From JBGSYJ01 sp041748075 (lineage in GTDB: Bacteria; Acidobacteriota; Thermoanaerobaculia; Gp7-AA8), in assembly GCA_041748075.1 (NCBI GenBank), contig JBGTDX010000127.1, positions 1-64,000 on the forward strand: a stretch of 64,000 nucleotides of DNA, read 5' to 3'. The stretch's first letter is position 1, and each line of letters starts with the position of its first letter. Below the pieces are notes generated by a model. It had not been told where the DNA came from. It saw only the letters and a list, made by a program, of their open reading frames with translations, and searched no databases. The position numbers and the translations under genes were made by a program. Below are positions 1 through 7,265 of this stretch, piece after piece.

Positions 1-4
1 GCTT

Positions 5-1372
5 CTAATGAACCTCCTGAACCGGGATGAGTTGGTATCCGAGCGTAGTTGCTTTCTTTTGCAATGATTTGACTAGCCTTTCGCGGTAGCGCTCTTCGTA
101 GTAGGCCGCTCCGGGATCGCGATAGGGAGTGCCGGTTTTTAGGATCGTGTAGAAGATTGTGGAGAGCTTGTGGGCGGTGGCCTTGATGGCGGCCTGACGT
201 CCATGGCGAGATTTGATCCGACGAAAGAAAGCGCCGATAGCGCATTGAGCGCGCTCGAGAGTTTGGGCGGCGAGCCGAAAGGCTTGTGCTGCGCGGTTCG
301 GATGGATGAGTGGAGGCTTTTTCGCTAAGGGCTTGCCACCCGTAACCCATTTGTTCGGACAAAGAGCGAGCCACGAGGAAAAGTGCGCTTCACTAGGCCA
401 GTGCGACATGTCCGTTCCCGTTTCCGAAAGGATCGTCAGAACGCTGGAAGCTTCGAGTCCGTCGATTGCGGTTAGATCGACCCCGGCTATTTGGTAGATC
501 AGCGTCCGTGCATCGAAGCGAGGCTGATTCTTCCGTCGTTTCTGCGAAGACTTCTTCGCCAGCGTGGCACCGTCGGCTTTCTTGTCGAACGTGGCAAGCG
601 CTGCTGCGATTTTCTCGTCGCACTCGACGAGCTTGCGCTGATAGGTGTCGAACAGCTCGACCGCCTGAGCCAGCGCAAATAGATGCTCCTCACGGTAGTT
701 GCCCATCAGAGCCTTAGCGATGGTCTCCTCGGAGTTCTTGCAACTCTTCTCCCGCATCGCAGCCAGCTTCCTGGGGTCGCACTCGCCTGCGAGAATCGCA
801 CGAATGATCCGCATTCCGCTCACTCCCGTGATATCAGAGATCACCAGATGCAGCTTCACATTCATCAGATCCAGAGCCTTCTGCATGTGGCGAACATGAT
901 CGCTTGCGTACTCGATCAGCATCCGCCGCTGTCGCATGAATGCTCGCAGAGGCAGCATCTCGGCGTTCGGCCGGAATGCGGCGTCGAGCAGGCCATGCAT
1001 GTGCAGCTGGCGAATCCATTGACAATCCACTACGTCGGTCTTCTTCTTGTTCCGCCGACCAATACTTCTCGAATCGACGAGCTTCGGCTTAAGCCCCCGT
1101 GCCTCCAGGATCTCAACCAGAGGAATCCAGTAGACTCCGGTCGCTTCGATCGCCACAGTCTTGATACGGCATTCCACCAGCCAGTCTGCCAGAGCGTAAA
1201 GATCTTCCGTGAACGTTCCGAATGCGCGAACTTGCGTGTCGCTCCGATCCTCCGGAACGGATACCCAGTGCTCCTCTGAACCGGCATCGATTCCGGCCGC
1301 ATCAGGGTTGACTGTGATGAAAGAACCTATAATCTTTCGCTTGGACCGGAGGACCCGAGGTCGCTTGGACAT
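5..1372 (-). CDS. IS110-family transposase (DEDD recombinase)
   Basis: A 455-residue transposase, slightly longer than the usual 330-430. The N-terminal RuvC-like DEDD domain is intact: Asp in AGIDAG (near residue 27), Glu in AIEATGVYW, and the two late Asp in KKTDVVDCQW. The C-terminal Tnp_IS110/IS116/IS902 domain includes IDGLEASSVLTILSE and the Ser-containing FSSWLALCP and GGK region thought to act in strand exchange. No frameshift is visible, so it may be active. In this family the protein works with an element-encoded bridge RNA that chooses target and donor DNA. The C-terminal residues VQEVH and the stop are encoded in sequence shared with a repeat at 34857. Confidence 0.95.
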   Translation of the reverse strand: MSKRPRVLRSKRKIIGSFITVNPDAAGIDAGSEEHWVSVPEDRSDTQVRAFGTFTEDLYALADWLVECRIKTVAIEATGVYWIPLVEILEARGLKPKLVDSRSIGRRNKKKTDVVDCQWIRQLHMHGLLDAAFRPNAEMLPLRAFMRQRRMLIEYASDHVRHMQKALDLMNVKLHLVISDITGVSGMRIIRAILAGECDPRKLAAMREKSCKNSEETIAKALMGNYREEHLFALAQAVELFDTYQRKLVECDEKIAAALATFDKKADGATLAKKSSQKRRKNQPRFDARTLIYQIAGVDLTAIDGLEASSVLTILSETGTDMSHWPSEAHFSSWLALCPNKWVTGGKPLAKKPPLIHPNRAAQAFRLAAQTLERAQCAIGAFFRRIKSRHGRQAAIKATAHKLSTIFYTILKTGTPYRDPGAAYYEERYRERLVKSLQKKATTLGYQLIPVQEVH

Positions 1373-1580
1373 ACATCACTCTCCTCACAAAGAATTTTGT
1401 GTGGGATCCCAGCGGAAGACCCAGCTCGATACACTCTTCTAAACGGGATCGCGAACACGACTCGTGGTCGTGCCGCGTCACCAATGCGACTTCGGTCTTC
1501 CGGGACCATGCTCGGGAACGGGCTCGTACTGCACACCAACGCCTTGACGGCCTCGACAGGGACCCTCGCCTAGGATACAG
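1373..1580 (-). ncRNA. Candidate IS110 bridge RNA region
   Basis: These roughly 200 bases lie between the transposase start and the inferred element end, and hold no credible ORF. In IS110-group elements (IS621 is the studied case) the corresponding upstream non-coding end encodes the bridge RNA with target- and donor-binding loops. A clear stem-loop is visible: CACGAC at 1456-1461 pairs with GTCGTG at 1467-1472 around a 5-base loop. The RNA itself is inferred from family knowledge and was not identified by covariance. Confidence 0.4.
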
Positions 1581-1633
1581 GTTCATCACCCCTTCACCGG
1601 CGCGCCCGCGCCGTTAGCTTGCTCGGGATGACA
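1581..1633. repeat. Dispersed intergenic repeat, copy A
   Basis: The segment beginning GTTCATCACCCCTTCACC and ending GCTCGGGATGACA recurs at 35005-35056 with only a few differences. A shorter piece (TTCACCCGCTCGGGATGACA) lies near 12839. It marks the outer side of the IS110 element. Confidence 0.6.
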
Positions 1634-1676
1634 TTCGGTTCATCCCTCGCCACGTTCCCGGTCCGCTTGATCGCGT

Positions 1677-2909
1677 CTAGAGCGGGCGGGACCCGAGATA
1701 CACGAGCGGGGGCGGATTGGGCGTGTCGCCCTCGACAGTGCGCGGATCTCCCGTGAACCGGACTGACATTGACCCGTCGCTCGCCCTCTCGTAATTCCAG
1801 ACGTTCGGATCGCACAGCGGATCGGACAGCGCGAGCGATTCGGGCCAGTGACCCTCCGCATCGGCAGCCCGCGCTTCCTTCGCGCGGAGAACGAGCATTG
1901 TGCCCTCGGTCGTGAGCATGAGAGATGCCGCCCGGAAGACTGTCTTTCCAAACGAGAACTGGATGTCGCGGTAGATGTGGTCGTGCCGGTCGCGGGCCTT
2001 GTCATATGTCGATTCCTCGACGCTGCAACGCGACATGCCGCGGACTTCAGCCGCTGCGAGGAGCTGGGCACTCACGAATCCACTGAGCTCGCGCTGCTCC
2101 TGCGCAGAAGCGTTTGTATAGTTCTCCCCTTCGAGCATTCGAATCGCTTCGATCTCCCGCACCTGGAGCATCGCATCGACGCGGTCATCATTGTTCAGCG
2201 CCCACACCCAATCGGGAACGGGGGCATCGAGGCTCCGTGCCGCGCGCACTGCCGTGCTGATCTGCGCGATGGAAATCAGCTGCGACAGCGTGTCCGTTCG
2301 TTCTCCCAGGGTCTGGCCGAGTTTTACCGCGGCCTCCAGATATCGCCATGCCTGGGCGGTCTCTCCGTTTCGCTGTGCGACGAGTGCGCGGGCGCAGAGC
2401 AGCTGGGCGAGCCGGAAGTTTCCCCGCAAGGCACGCGCGCTCCTTCGATAGGCTTCCGGCGTGTCCCTCTGCCTAGACTCCCACTGAATCTTCTGCCCCC
2501 CGATGAGGAGTCGGGTAATCGCATCGATCGTATCGCCTTTCTGACTGAGGAAGACCTGCAGATTGGCTGGAGGCGTTTCGATCGAATCTCCACCTTCCTG
2601 CTCCCGGAGATAGTCCGCGGGTGCGGGTACGGAGAAATCGATCGCGTCGTTCGCCTCAGCGTACTCGACGTTGTGAGAGAACTCGATGCCGATCTCGGAG
2701 GCGAGCTCCTCCAGCTCGAGCGCCGCGGCAGTCGTCTCGGGAGGTGCGAGCCGCCCAGCGATGTCGGGGCGCTGTGCCACGCTTCTGGCCAGCTCGTGCA
2801 TGTCGGTAGCTGCCGCATCATTCCTGCAGCCGGCTATGAGGAGCGCAGTCGCGACGAGAAGACTTGCGGGGATCGATCTCGCGCGAGCCTTGCCCCGGGA
2901 ATGACCCAT
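1677..2909 (-). CDS. Hypothetical lipoprotein, 410 aa
   Basis: I do not recognise a family. The N-terminus is basic (MGHSRGKARARS), followed by a hydrophobic stretch ending in a lipobox (LLIAGC, Cys28), so the mature protein should be lipid-anchored. The body is mostly helical, with a TPR-like section around residues 155-200 (RLAQLLCARALVAQRNGETA, then AWRYLEAAVKLGQ). The C-terminus is rich in Pro and charged residues. The gene stands alone, reading away from the tRNA-Glu gene. Function is unknown. Confidence 0.75.
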   Translation of the reverse strand: MGHSRGKARARSIPASLLVATALLIAGCRNDAAATDMHELARSVAQRPDIAGRLAPPETTAAALELEELASEIGIEFSHNVEYAEANDAIDFSVPAPADYLREQEGGDSIETPPANLQVFLSQKGDTIDAITRLLIGGQKIQWESRQRDTPEAYRRSARALRGNFRLAQLLCARALVAQRNGETAQAWRYLEAAVKLGQTLGERTDTLSQLISIAQISTAVRAARSLDAPVPDWVWALNNDDRVDAMLQVREIEAIRMLEGENYTNASAQEQRELSGFVSAQLLAAAEVRGMSRCSVEESTYDKARDRHDHIYRDIQFSFGKTVFRAASLMLTTEGTMLVLRAKEARAADAEGHWPESLALSDPLCDPNVWNYERASDGSMSVRFTGDPRTVEGDTPNPPPLVYLGSRPL

Positions 2910-3053
2910 GGAAATATTCTCGCACGAAGCAGGAGTTACGCGTCAGCCGCCCGGAATTTGAGATCCGCGCCATTTGTCTTAGTGCTTTCGAGGCCGCATC
3001 GCTCGTTGACCTCGCACTTTCCAGCGTGGTAACTTCCGCGCTCTTGCCTTCGC

Positions 3054-3129
<76 letters not shown>

Positions 3130-3380
3130 ATTTTACACTCCGGATCATCCTGGTACGACTCTGCGTTGACCGTTCTCAGAGGGGAGAATGTGGTTTCTGT
3201 GTCCAGAGTGGTTTGGGCGAGATTCTTTGCCTTCCGGGTGATACGGGGTAACAATTTGGGGTAGCTGGATTCTCGCCTGGAAAGTTACCCCTTCGGGTGC
3301 GAGGCCACTGAGATTCCGGCAGGGATTTCGTGTAACGTAGAGGAGGGGCCTTCATTGGTCACCCGGAGAGGCAGGAAAAA

Positions 3381-3762
3381 GTGGGAGAAACAATCACACT
3401 AAACGTAAAGCTGCGGGCGTTTGTCCGCAAGGAAACGAAGCGCCGCTGGGTCGCAATCTGTCCCATGCTGGCTGTCGCTTCTCAGGGCGAGTCTGAGGCC
3501 GCCGCAAAAGCGCCACCTTCACGAGGCTGTAGAACTGTGGTTCGAAAGCTGCGTAGAGAGGGGCGTTCTGGACCAGGCCTTGCGGGAGTCAAACTTTCGC
3601 GCACTTCCGCTTGAGGACGAACCATCTCATACCGGTGAGCACGTCGCAGTGACTCGTGCTCGGCACGATGATGAGGTTGACAATCTTCTGGGAGATCACT
3701 TCTCCATCAACGTCGAGATTCCGGCGTACCAGGCCTCGGCCTTACTCAGTTCAAGCGCGTGA
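3381..3762 (+). pseudogene. hicB: HicB-family antitoxin, frameshifted
   Basis: From a GTG at 3381 (upstream AGGA 6 nt away) the frame encodes MGETITLNVKLRAF...WVAICPMLAVASQGESEAAAK, a typical HicB N-terminal half. It then runs out of frame at a CAAAAG run near 3509. In the +1 frame the second half continues at once as RHLHEAVELWFESCVERG and then LDQALRESNF, a classic HicB continuation, to a TGA at 3760-3762. One extra A in the run explains the break. The reading as a HicB antitoxin rests on the SQGESEAAA...HEAVELWFE...LDQALRE pattern. It may be a true decay event or a homopolymer sequencing error. Confidence 0.6.
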
Positions 3763-3872
3763 AACGCATCTCGTGGCAGGACCTCCGCGACGTTCAACTC
3801 GTTCAGCAGGCCCGTAGAATGGGAAGACAGCGCGCTGGGACAGGTCACGGACCTCGAGCTCAGGCGTGCGCA
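3759..3872 (+). pseudogene. Possible hicA toxin remnant
   Basis: A GTG at 3759 overlaps the hicB-like stop (GTGA), the spacing expected for a co-translated toxin gene. It starts KRISWQDLRDV, resembling the HicA N-terminus (KRISGKELI). At the right spacing it shows RQRAGTGHG, comparable to the HicA RQRGSH turn. The rest of a HicA is missing and the frame runs on into modA. The match is short, so this is a suggestion only. Confidence 0.3.
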
Positions 3873-3890
3873 ATGAAGGAGCGTCCCGGT

Positions 3891-4685
3891 ATGCTCGTCC
3901 CAGCCCGCGCAGATGAAAAAAAGGGGACTGCCCTCCCAATGCTTCTGCTGGCGGTACTACTCACCCAGGGATGCAGCGGACCTGAGAGCCCGTCACCAGC
4001 CCCTCGCGAAATTGTAGTTTCCGCTGCGTCGGACCTCGAGTACGCATTCGAGGAGATTGGACGTAGTTTTGAGCAGGAGAGTGGAATTCGGCCCCTTTTC
4101 AACTTCGGCTCGAGCGGTCAGCTTGCACGGCAGATCGAATCGGGAGCGCCCGTGGATGTCTTTGTGTCGGCGAACCGGGAGTATGTCGATGATCTGGATG
4201 GAAAGGGGTTGATCGAGCCGGGAAGCAACACCACGTATGCCCGGGGCCGCATCACGATCTGGACCCGCTCCGACAGCCCGCTCCAGCCCACTGAACTGGC
4301 AGATCTGGCGGCCGCCGAAATCAAGCGAATTGCCATTGCCAATCCCCTGCATGCGCCTTACGGAGTGGCTGCTCGCGAAGCGCTAAAGAGCGCTGGAGTC
4401 TGGGAACAGGTCGAGGAAAGGCTCCTTCTGGCCTCGAACATCCGGGAAGCCTCAAGGCATGCGGAGATCGGGAGCGTCGACGCCGCCATCGTTGCGCTGT
4501 CTCTCAGTATCCGCGGGGATGGGCGGTACGTTACGATCCCGGAGACCATGCATAGTCCGATCGATCAGGCATTAGGCGTGATCAAGGCCTCGGCTCACAA
4601 GGACGAAGCTCGTGCGTTTGCCAGCTACGTGACGTCCGAAAAGTCGAAACCCGTTCTGATCAAATACGGTTTCGAAATTCGATGA
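3891..4685 (+). CDS. modA: Molybdate ABC transporter substrate-binding lipoprotein ModA
   Basis: The mature part has the ModA pattern: VSAASDLEYAFEEIG, FGSSGQLARQIESGAPVDVFVSA, IAIANPLHAPYGVAAREAL and IDQALGVIKAS. It would bind molybdate or tungstate outside the inner membrane and deliver it to ModBC. The ATG at 3891 is chosen because AAGGAG lies 9 nt upstream. The open frame extends further, to 3759, into hicA-like sequence. A hydrophobic stretch ends in a Gly-Cys lipobox (LLTQGC), indicating lipid anchoring. The product is 264 aa, a normal length. No modB or modC is adjacent, so the permease must be encoded elsewhere. Confidence 0.9.
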   Translation: MLVPARADEKKGTALPMLLLAVLLTQGCSGPESPSPAPREIVVSAASDLEYAFEEIGRSFEQESGIRPLFNFGSSGQLARQIESGAPVDVFVSANREYVDDLDGKGLIEPGSNTTYARGRITIWTRSDSPLQPTELADLAAAEIKRIAIANPLHAPYGVAAREALKSAGVWEQVEERLLLASNIREASRHAEIGSVDAAIVALSLSIRGDGRYVTIPETMHSPIDQALGVIKASAHKDEARAFASYVTSEKSKPVLIKYGFEIR

Positions 4686-4706
4686 GCCAGAATGAACGAT
4701 CGCAGA

Positions 4707-5492
4707 TTACCGGGAACTTCGGTCAGCAGCGCCGTCCGCGGAGCTCTCGAACAGTCGCACCAGCTCCTGATACCGCTTGTCGAGTCCTGACGTCGCAATG
4801 CCGTCCACTGACCGGACTGCGGCGATGGGCGTGAGGCTGCTCGTCAGGAAGGAGCCTCGCAGCAGATCCTCCCGGCGTAGCGGAGCTTCTTCCACGTCGT
4901 AGCCCGCGTCTGCTCCGTTTGCGATGACCCACGCGCGGACGGTTCCGGGGAGCAGGCCTGCCGCGACCGGGGGCGTTCTCAGCTTCGCTCCATCGACGGC
5001 GAATACGTTGGTTGAAGCCCCTTCGAGGATGTTTCCACTCGAGTCGATGTAGAGACCCTCGTCGGCTCCCATGCCCTGTATGGCATGCGTCGCAAGCGAC
5101 CGGGCCGGGTCGCCGATCATTTTGAACCGAGGCATCGCTCGCACGAACGATCGATCGAGCACGACGACGCGACCGGACTCGCGACGCGTTGACACAAGCG
5201 CCGGAAGACGTCCGGATGATGCCTCCAGTTTCCAGCGGCTGGCGTCGTCCGGGTCTTCCGATTCGGTGAACCAGCTGCAGCGCACGACTCCCTCGTCGAG
5301 ATGCCCTATGAGCGCCGCCGACTCGCGAATGAACTCGGAGACCTGAACAGGGGGCGGGGTGGGAAGCCCCAGGCATTCCGCGCTGCTTCTGAGTCTCTCG
5401 ACGTGATGTGCTTCGAGAACGCAGTGGCCGCGAATCGCGAGAATCGTCTCGAAGAGTCCGAGTGGTGAGGGAGGTGAAAGCATTTCGATCAT
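4707..5492 (-). CDS. Class IV aminotransferase, probable aminodeoxychorismate lyase
   Basis: A 261-aa fold-type IV PLP enzyme. Key pieces are PRFKMIGDPARSLATHAIQ (the Lys is the likely Schiff-base residue), GADEGLYIDSSGNILEG, ASTNVFAV, and GLLPGTVRAWVI. Only the last ~261 codons of the longer open frame are homologous, so the start is placed at ATG 5492 (MIEMLSP; a second ATG lies at 5483). No strong ribosome site is visible. It lies 40 nt downstream of pabB on the same strand, so the likely role is converting aminodeoxychorismate to p-aminobenzoate (PabC). A branched-chain or D-amino-acid aminotransferase activity cannot be excluded from sequence alone. Confidence 0.85.
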   Translation of the reverse strand: MIEMLSPPSPLGLFETILAIRGHCVLEAHHVERLRSSAECLGLPTPPPVQVSEFIRESAALIGHLDEGVVRCSWFTESEDPDDASRWKLEASSGRLPALVSTRRESGRVVVLDRSFVRAMPRFKMIGDPARSLATHAIQGMGADEGLYIDSSGNILEGASTNVFAVDGAKLRTPPVAAGLLPGTVRAWVIANGADAGYDVEEAPLRREDLLRGSFLTSSLTPIAAVRSVDGIATSGLDKRYQELVRLFESSADGAADRSSR

Positions 5493-5532
5493 GATGATGC
5501 ACCGGAAGTGCTGAAGTCGAAAACCTCGGCAT

Positions 5533-6864
5533 CTACCGCGTTGTTCCGCAATGCCCGAGGAACGCCGTCGCTTTCGCGATCGACTCCCGCTCCTCCGCTT
5601 CCGGCGTGGAGTCCCACACCACGCCCCCGCCCGCGTGGTAGCGGGCGTGGTCCTCCGTGATGACGGCTGTGCGGATCGCGACGCTCCACTCACTTCGTCC
5701 ACGGAAATCCCAGAATCCGATCGCGCCCGTGTAGACGCCGCGGGGAACCGGTTCAATCGCGCGGATGCACCGAACCACCGCCCGCTTCGGAGCGCCTGTG
5801 ATCGATCCCGAGGGAAACATTGCGGCGAAGACCTCGGCGAATGGGCGTGCATCGAGGCCTTCCGCGCGCACGGTCGATTCCAGATGAAGGACATGTTTGA
5901 GCTTGATCACATCACGGAATGACGCCACCTTCACGAGGCCCGCGGGAGCCACGATCCCGAAATCGTTACGAATCAGATCGACGATCATCAGATGTTCGGA
6001 TGCGTCCTTCCGGCTGGAAAGCAGCCACGCGGTGTCGGACCGGTCCTGGCCCGTTCGTTCGATCGTTCCCTTGATCGGCCTCGACTCCGCGATCCCGCTC
6101 GCGGCGTCGTAGCGAAGGAAGACCTCCGGGGATGCGCTCGCGATCTGCCACTCACCACCGTTGATGAAAGCGGAACAGCGCGGGACGTCGTCACCCGTGA
6201 GGGAGAGATAGAGCGCAAACGGATTCCACCGGCCCGGGGCGAGGAATCGGCGAGTGAGATTTACCTGATAGAGATCGCCACGCCGGATCGCCTGCCGGAT
6301 CCCATCGACGGCCTCGCGGTATTGCGCGGCGTCGAGAGACTCGTCCATCCGACCGGCCGCGGGAGGCCCCGCGCCGGAATCGATGGTGGTCGATTTTGAA
6401 GCCATCAGGATCGAGAACTCGTTCCGGACGCGCTCGAGTTGGTGCTCCTGACAGAACAGGTAGCTGTTGCCTTCGGGGTCTACCACGATTCCCCGTTCAT
6501 GCCGCGCGAACCAGAGCGGAGGCTCCGGGGGACGTTCTTCGTACAAGGGCGCGCCCCGCGCGAGCGCGCCAGCATCGTATCCGACGTACCCCACCCAGCC
6601 TCCGGCGAACGGAATCCGGTCGAGGTACGGGTCCTGAGGACGATCCGCACGCTGTGTGATCCGATCGAGGGCCCCGGTCCAACCTTCGATGCCGGCCCAG
6701 GGGAGGCTGAGCAATTCGTCCGGCCACGGGAGAATGATTCTCCAGAGGCCGCGGTCGCTCCATCCCTCGAACATTGCCGAGCCTTCCCGGCTGAGAAGAA
6801 GCTGGGTCCTGTCGCGTTCGGGCAGATCCCCTGTGCCGAGGGGGAAGAGTCTGACGCCTGGCAT
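5533..6864 (-). CDS. pabB: Aminodeoxychorismate synthase component I
   Basis: A 443-aa chorismate-utilising enzyme of the PabB/TrpE family. The N-terminal part has GGWVGYVGYDAG. The catalytic half has RRGDLYQVNLTRRF, ESRPIKGT, DLIRNDFG, MFPSGSITGAPK and GGGVVWDS. The Lys in PIKGT marks aminodeoxychorismate synthase, since anthranilate synthases carry PIAGT. The enzyme aminates chorismate using ammonia from a PabA glutaminase, which is neither fused nor present in the window. It is cotranscribed with the class IV aminotransferase just downstream. Confidence 0.93.
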   Translation of the reverse strand: MPGVRLFPLGTGDLPERDRTQLLLSREGSAMFEGWSDRGLWRIILPWPDELLSLPWAGIEGWTGALDRITQRADRPQDPYLDRIPFAGGWVGYVGYDAGALARGAPLYEERPPEPPLWFARHERGIVVDPEGNSYLFCQEHQLERVRNEFSILMASKSTTIDSGAGPPAAGRMDESLDAAQYREAVDGIRQAIRRGDLYQVNLTRRFLAPGRWNPFALYLSLTGDDVPRCSAFINGGEWQIASASPEVFLRYDAASGIAESRPIKGTIERTGQDRSDTAWLLSSRKDASEHLMIVDLIRNDFGIVAPAGLVKVASFRDVIKLKHVLHLESTVRAEGLDARPFAEVFAAMFPSGSITGAPKRAVVRCIRAIEPVPRGVYTGAIGFWDFRGRSEWSVAIRTAVITEDHARYHAGGGVVWDSTPEAEERESIAKATAFLGHCGTTR

Positions 6865-6950
6865 CGCCGGAGTGTAACCGCTCCTGCACGGATTCGTGGC
6901 GTCCCGCGCGTTCGGAACCTATCTTGATGCATCGGGTCCACGGAGGTGTC

Positions 6951-7121
6951 ATGGCTAGAAAAGGGAACGGCGGAGAGAATCCGCCGAAACAGCAGGGGAG
7001 TGAAGTCGAGTTGAATTCACCGAAGGTTCCTGCCGAAGTCATCACTGAGGAAATCCCCAAACAGAATGAGAATCCTGAATGGTGGAAGAGTGACGGCTCG
7101 GACGGTGGGGAGCTCCGCTGA
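6951..7121 (+). CDS. Small hydrophilic hypothetical protein, 56 aa
   Basis: The ATG at 6951 has a good ribosome site (GGAGGTG, about 3-5 nt upstream) and opens a 56-codon frame starting MARKGNGGENPPKQQG and ending in an acidic, Trp-containing tail (NPEWWKSDGSDGGELR). It is polar and probably disordered. It lies divergent to pabB. The ribosome site is the main evidence that it is a gene; function is unknown. Confidence 0.5.
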   Translation: MARKGNGGENPPKQQGSEVELNSPKVPAEVITEEIPKQNENPEWWKSDGSDGGELR

Positions 7122-7265
7122 CGGCACACACGAAATTCTGTGCGCGGACCACGAAGCACCCTGGGGTGAAGTCCTGACGTGAGTTCCCCGGGCTCCGGCC
7201 GGATGCCCGGCAACTGCCGTTAAGATGTCGTCAGTGGCAGAGCGCTTGCTCTGCGCCTCGATCAG

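Larger units (their letters stand above)
1..1580 (-). mobile_element. IS110-family insertion sequence (extent approximate)
   Basis: The element holds a single DEDD transposase gene read leftward, plus about 200 bases of non-coding sequence on its upstream side. The outer limit near 1580 is inferred because sequence from 1581 onward matches a repeat at 35005-35056. The left limit lies at or before the window edge. The first 16 bases are identical to 34857-34872, so either the transposase tail overlaps a dispersed repeat or 34857 is a scar. IS110 elements lack classical terminal inverted repeats, and none is seen here. Confidence 0.75.

Noticed and set aside
683..1279. A 198-codon plus-strand frame inside the IS110 element
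   Set aside because: It lies entirely opposite the intact transposase and has no domain or ribosome site.
7188..7210. Hairpin CCGGGC/GCCCGG before the CphA-like gene as a riboswitch
   Set aside because: Only a 6-bp stem with an 11-base loop; no known riboswitch core is visible.
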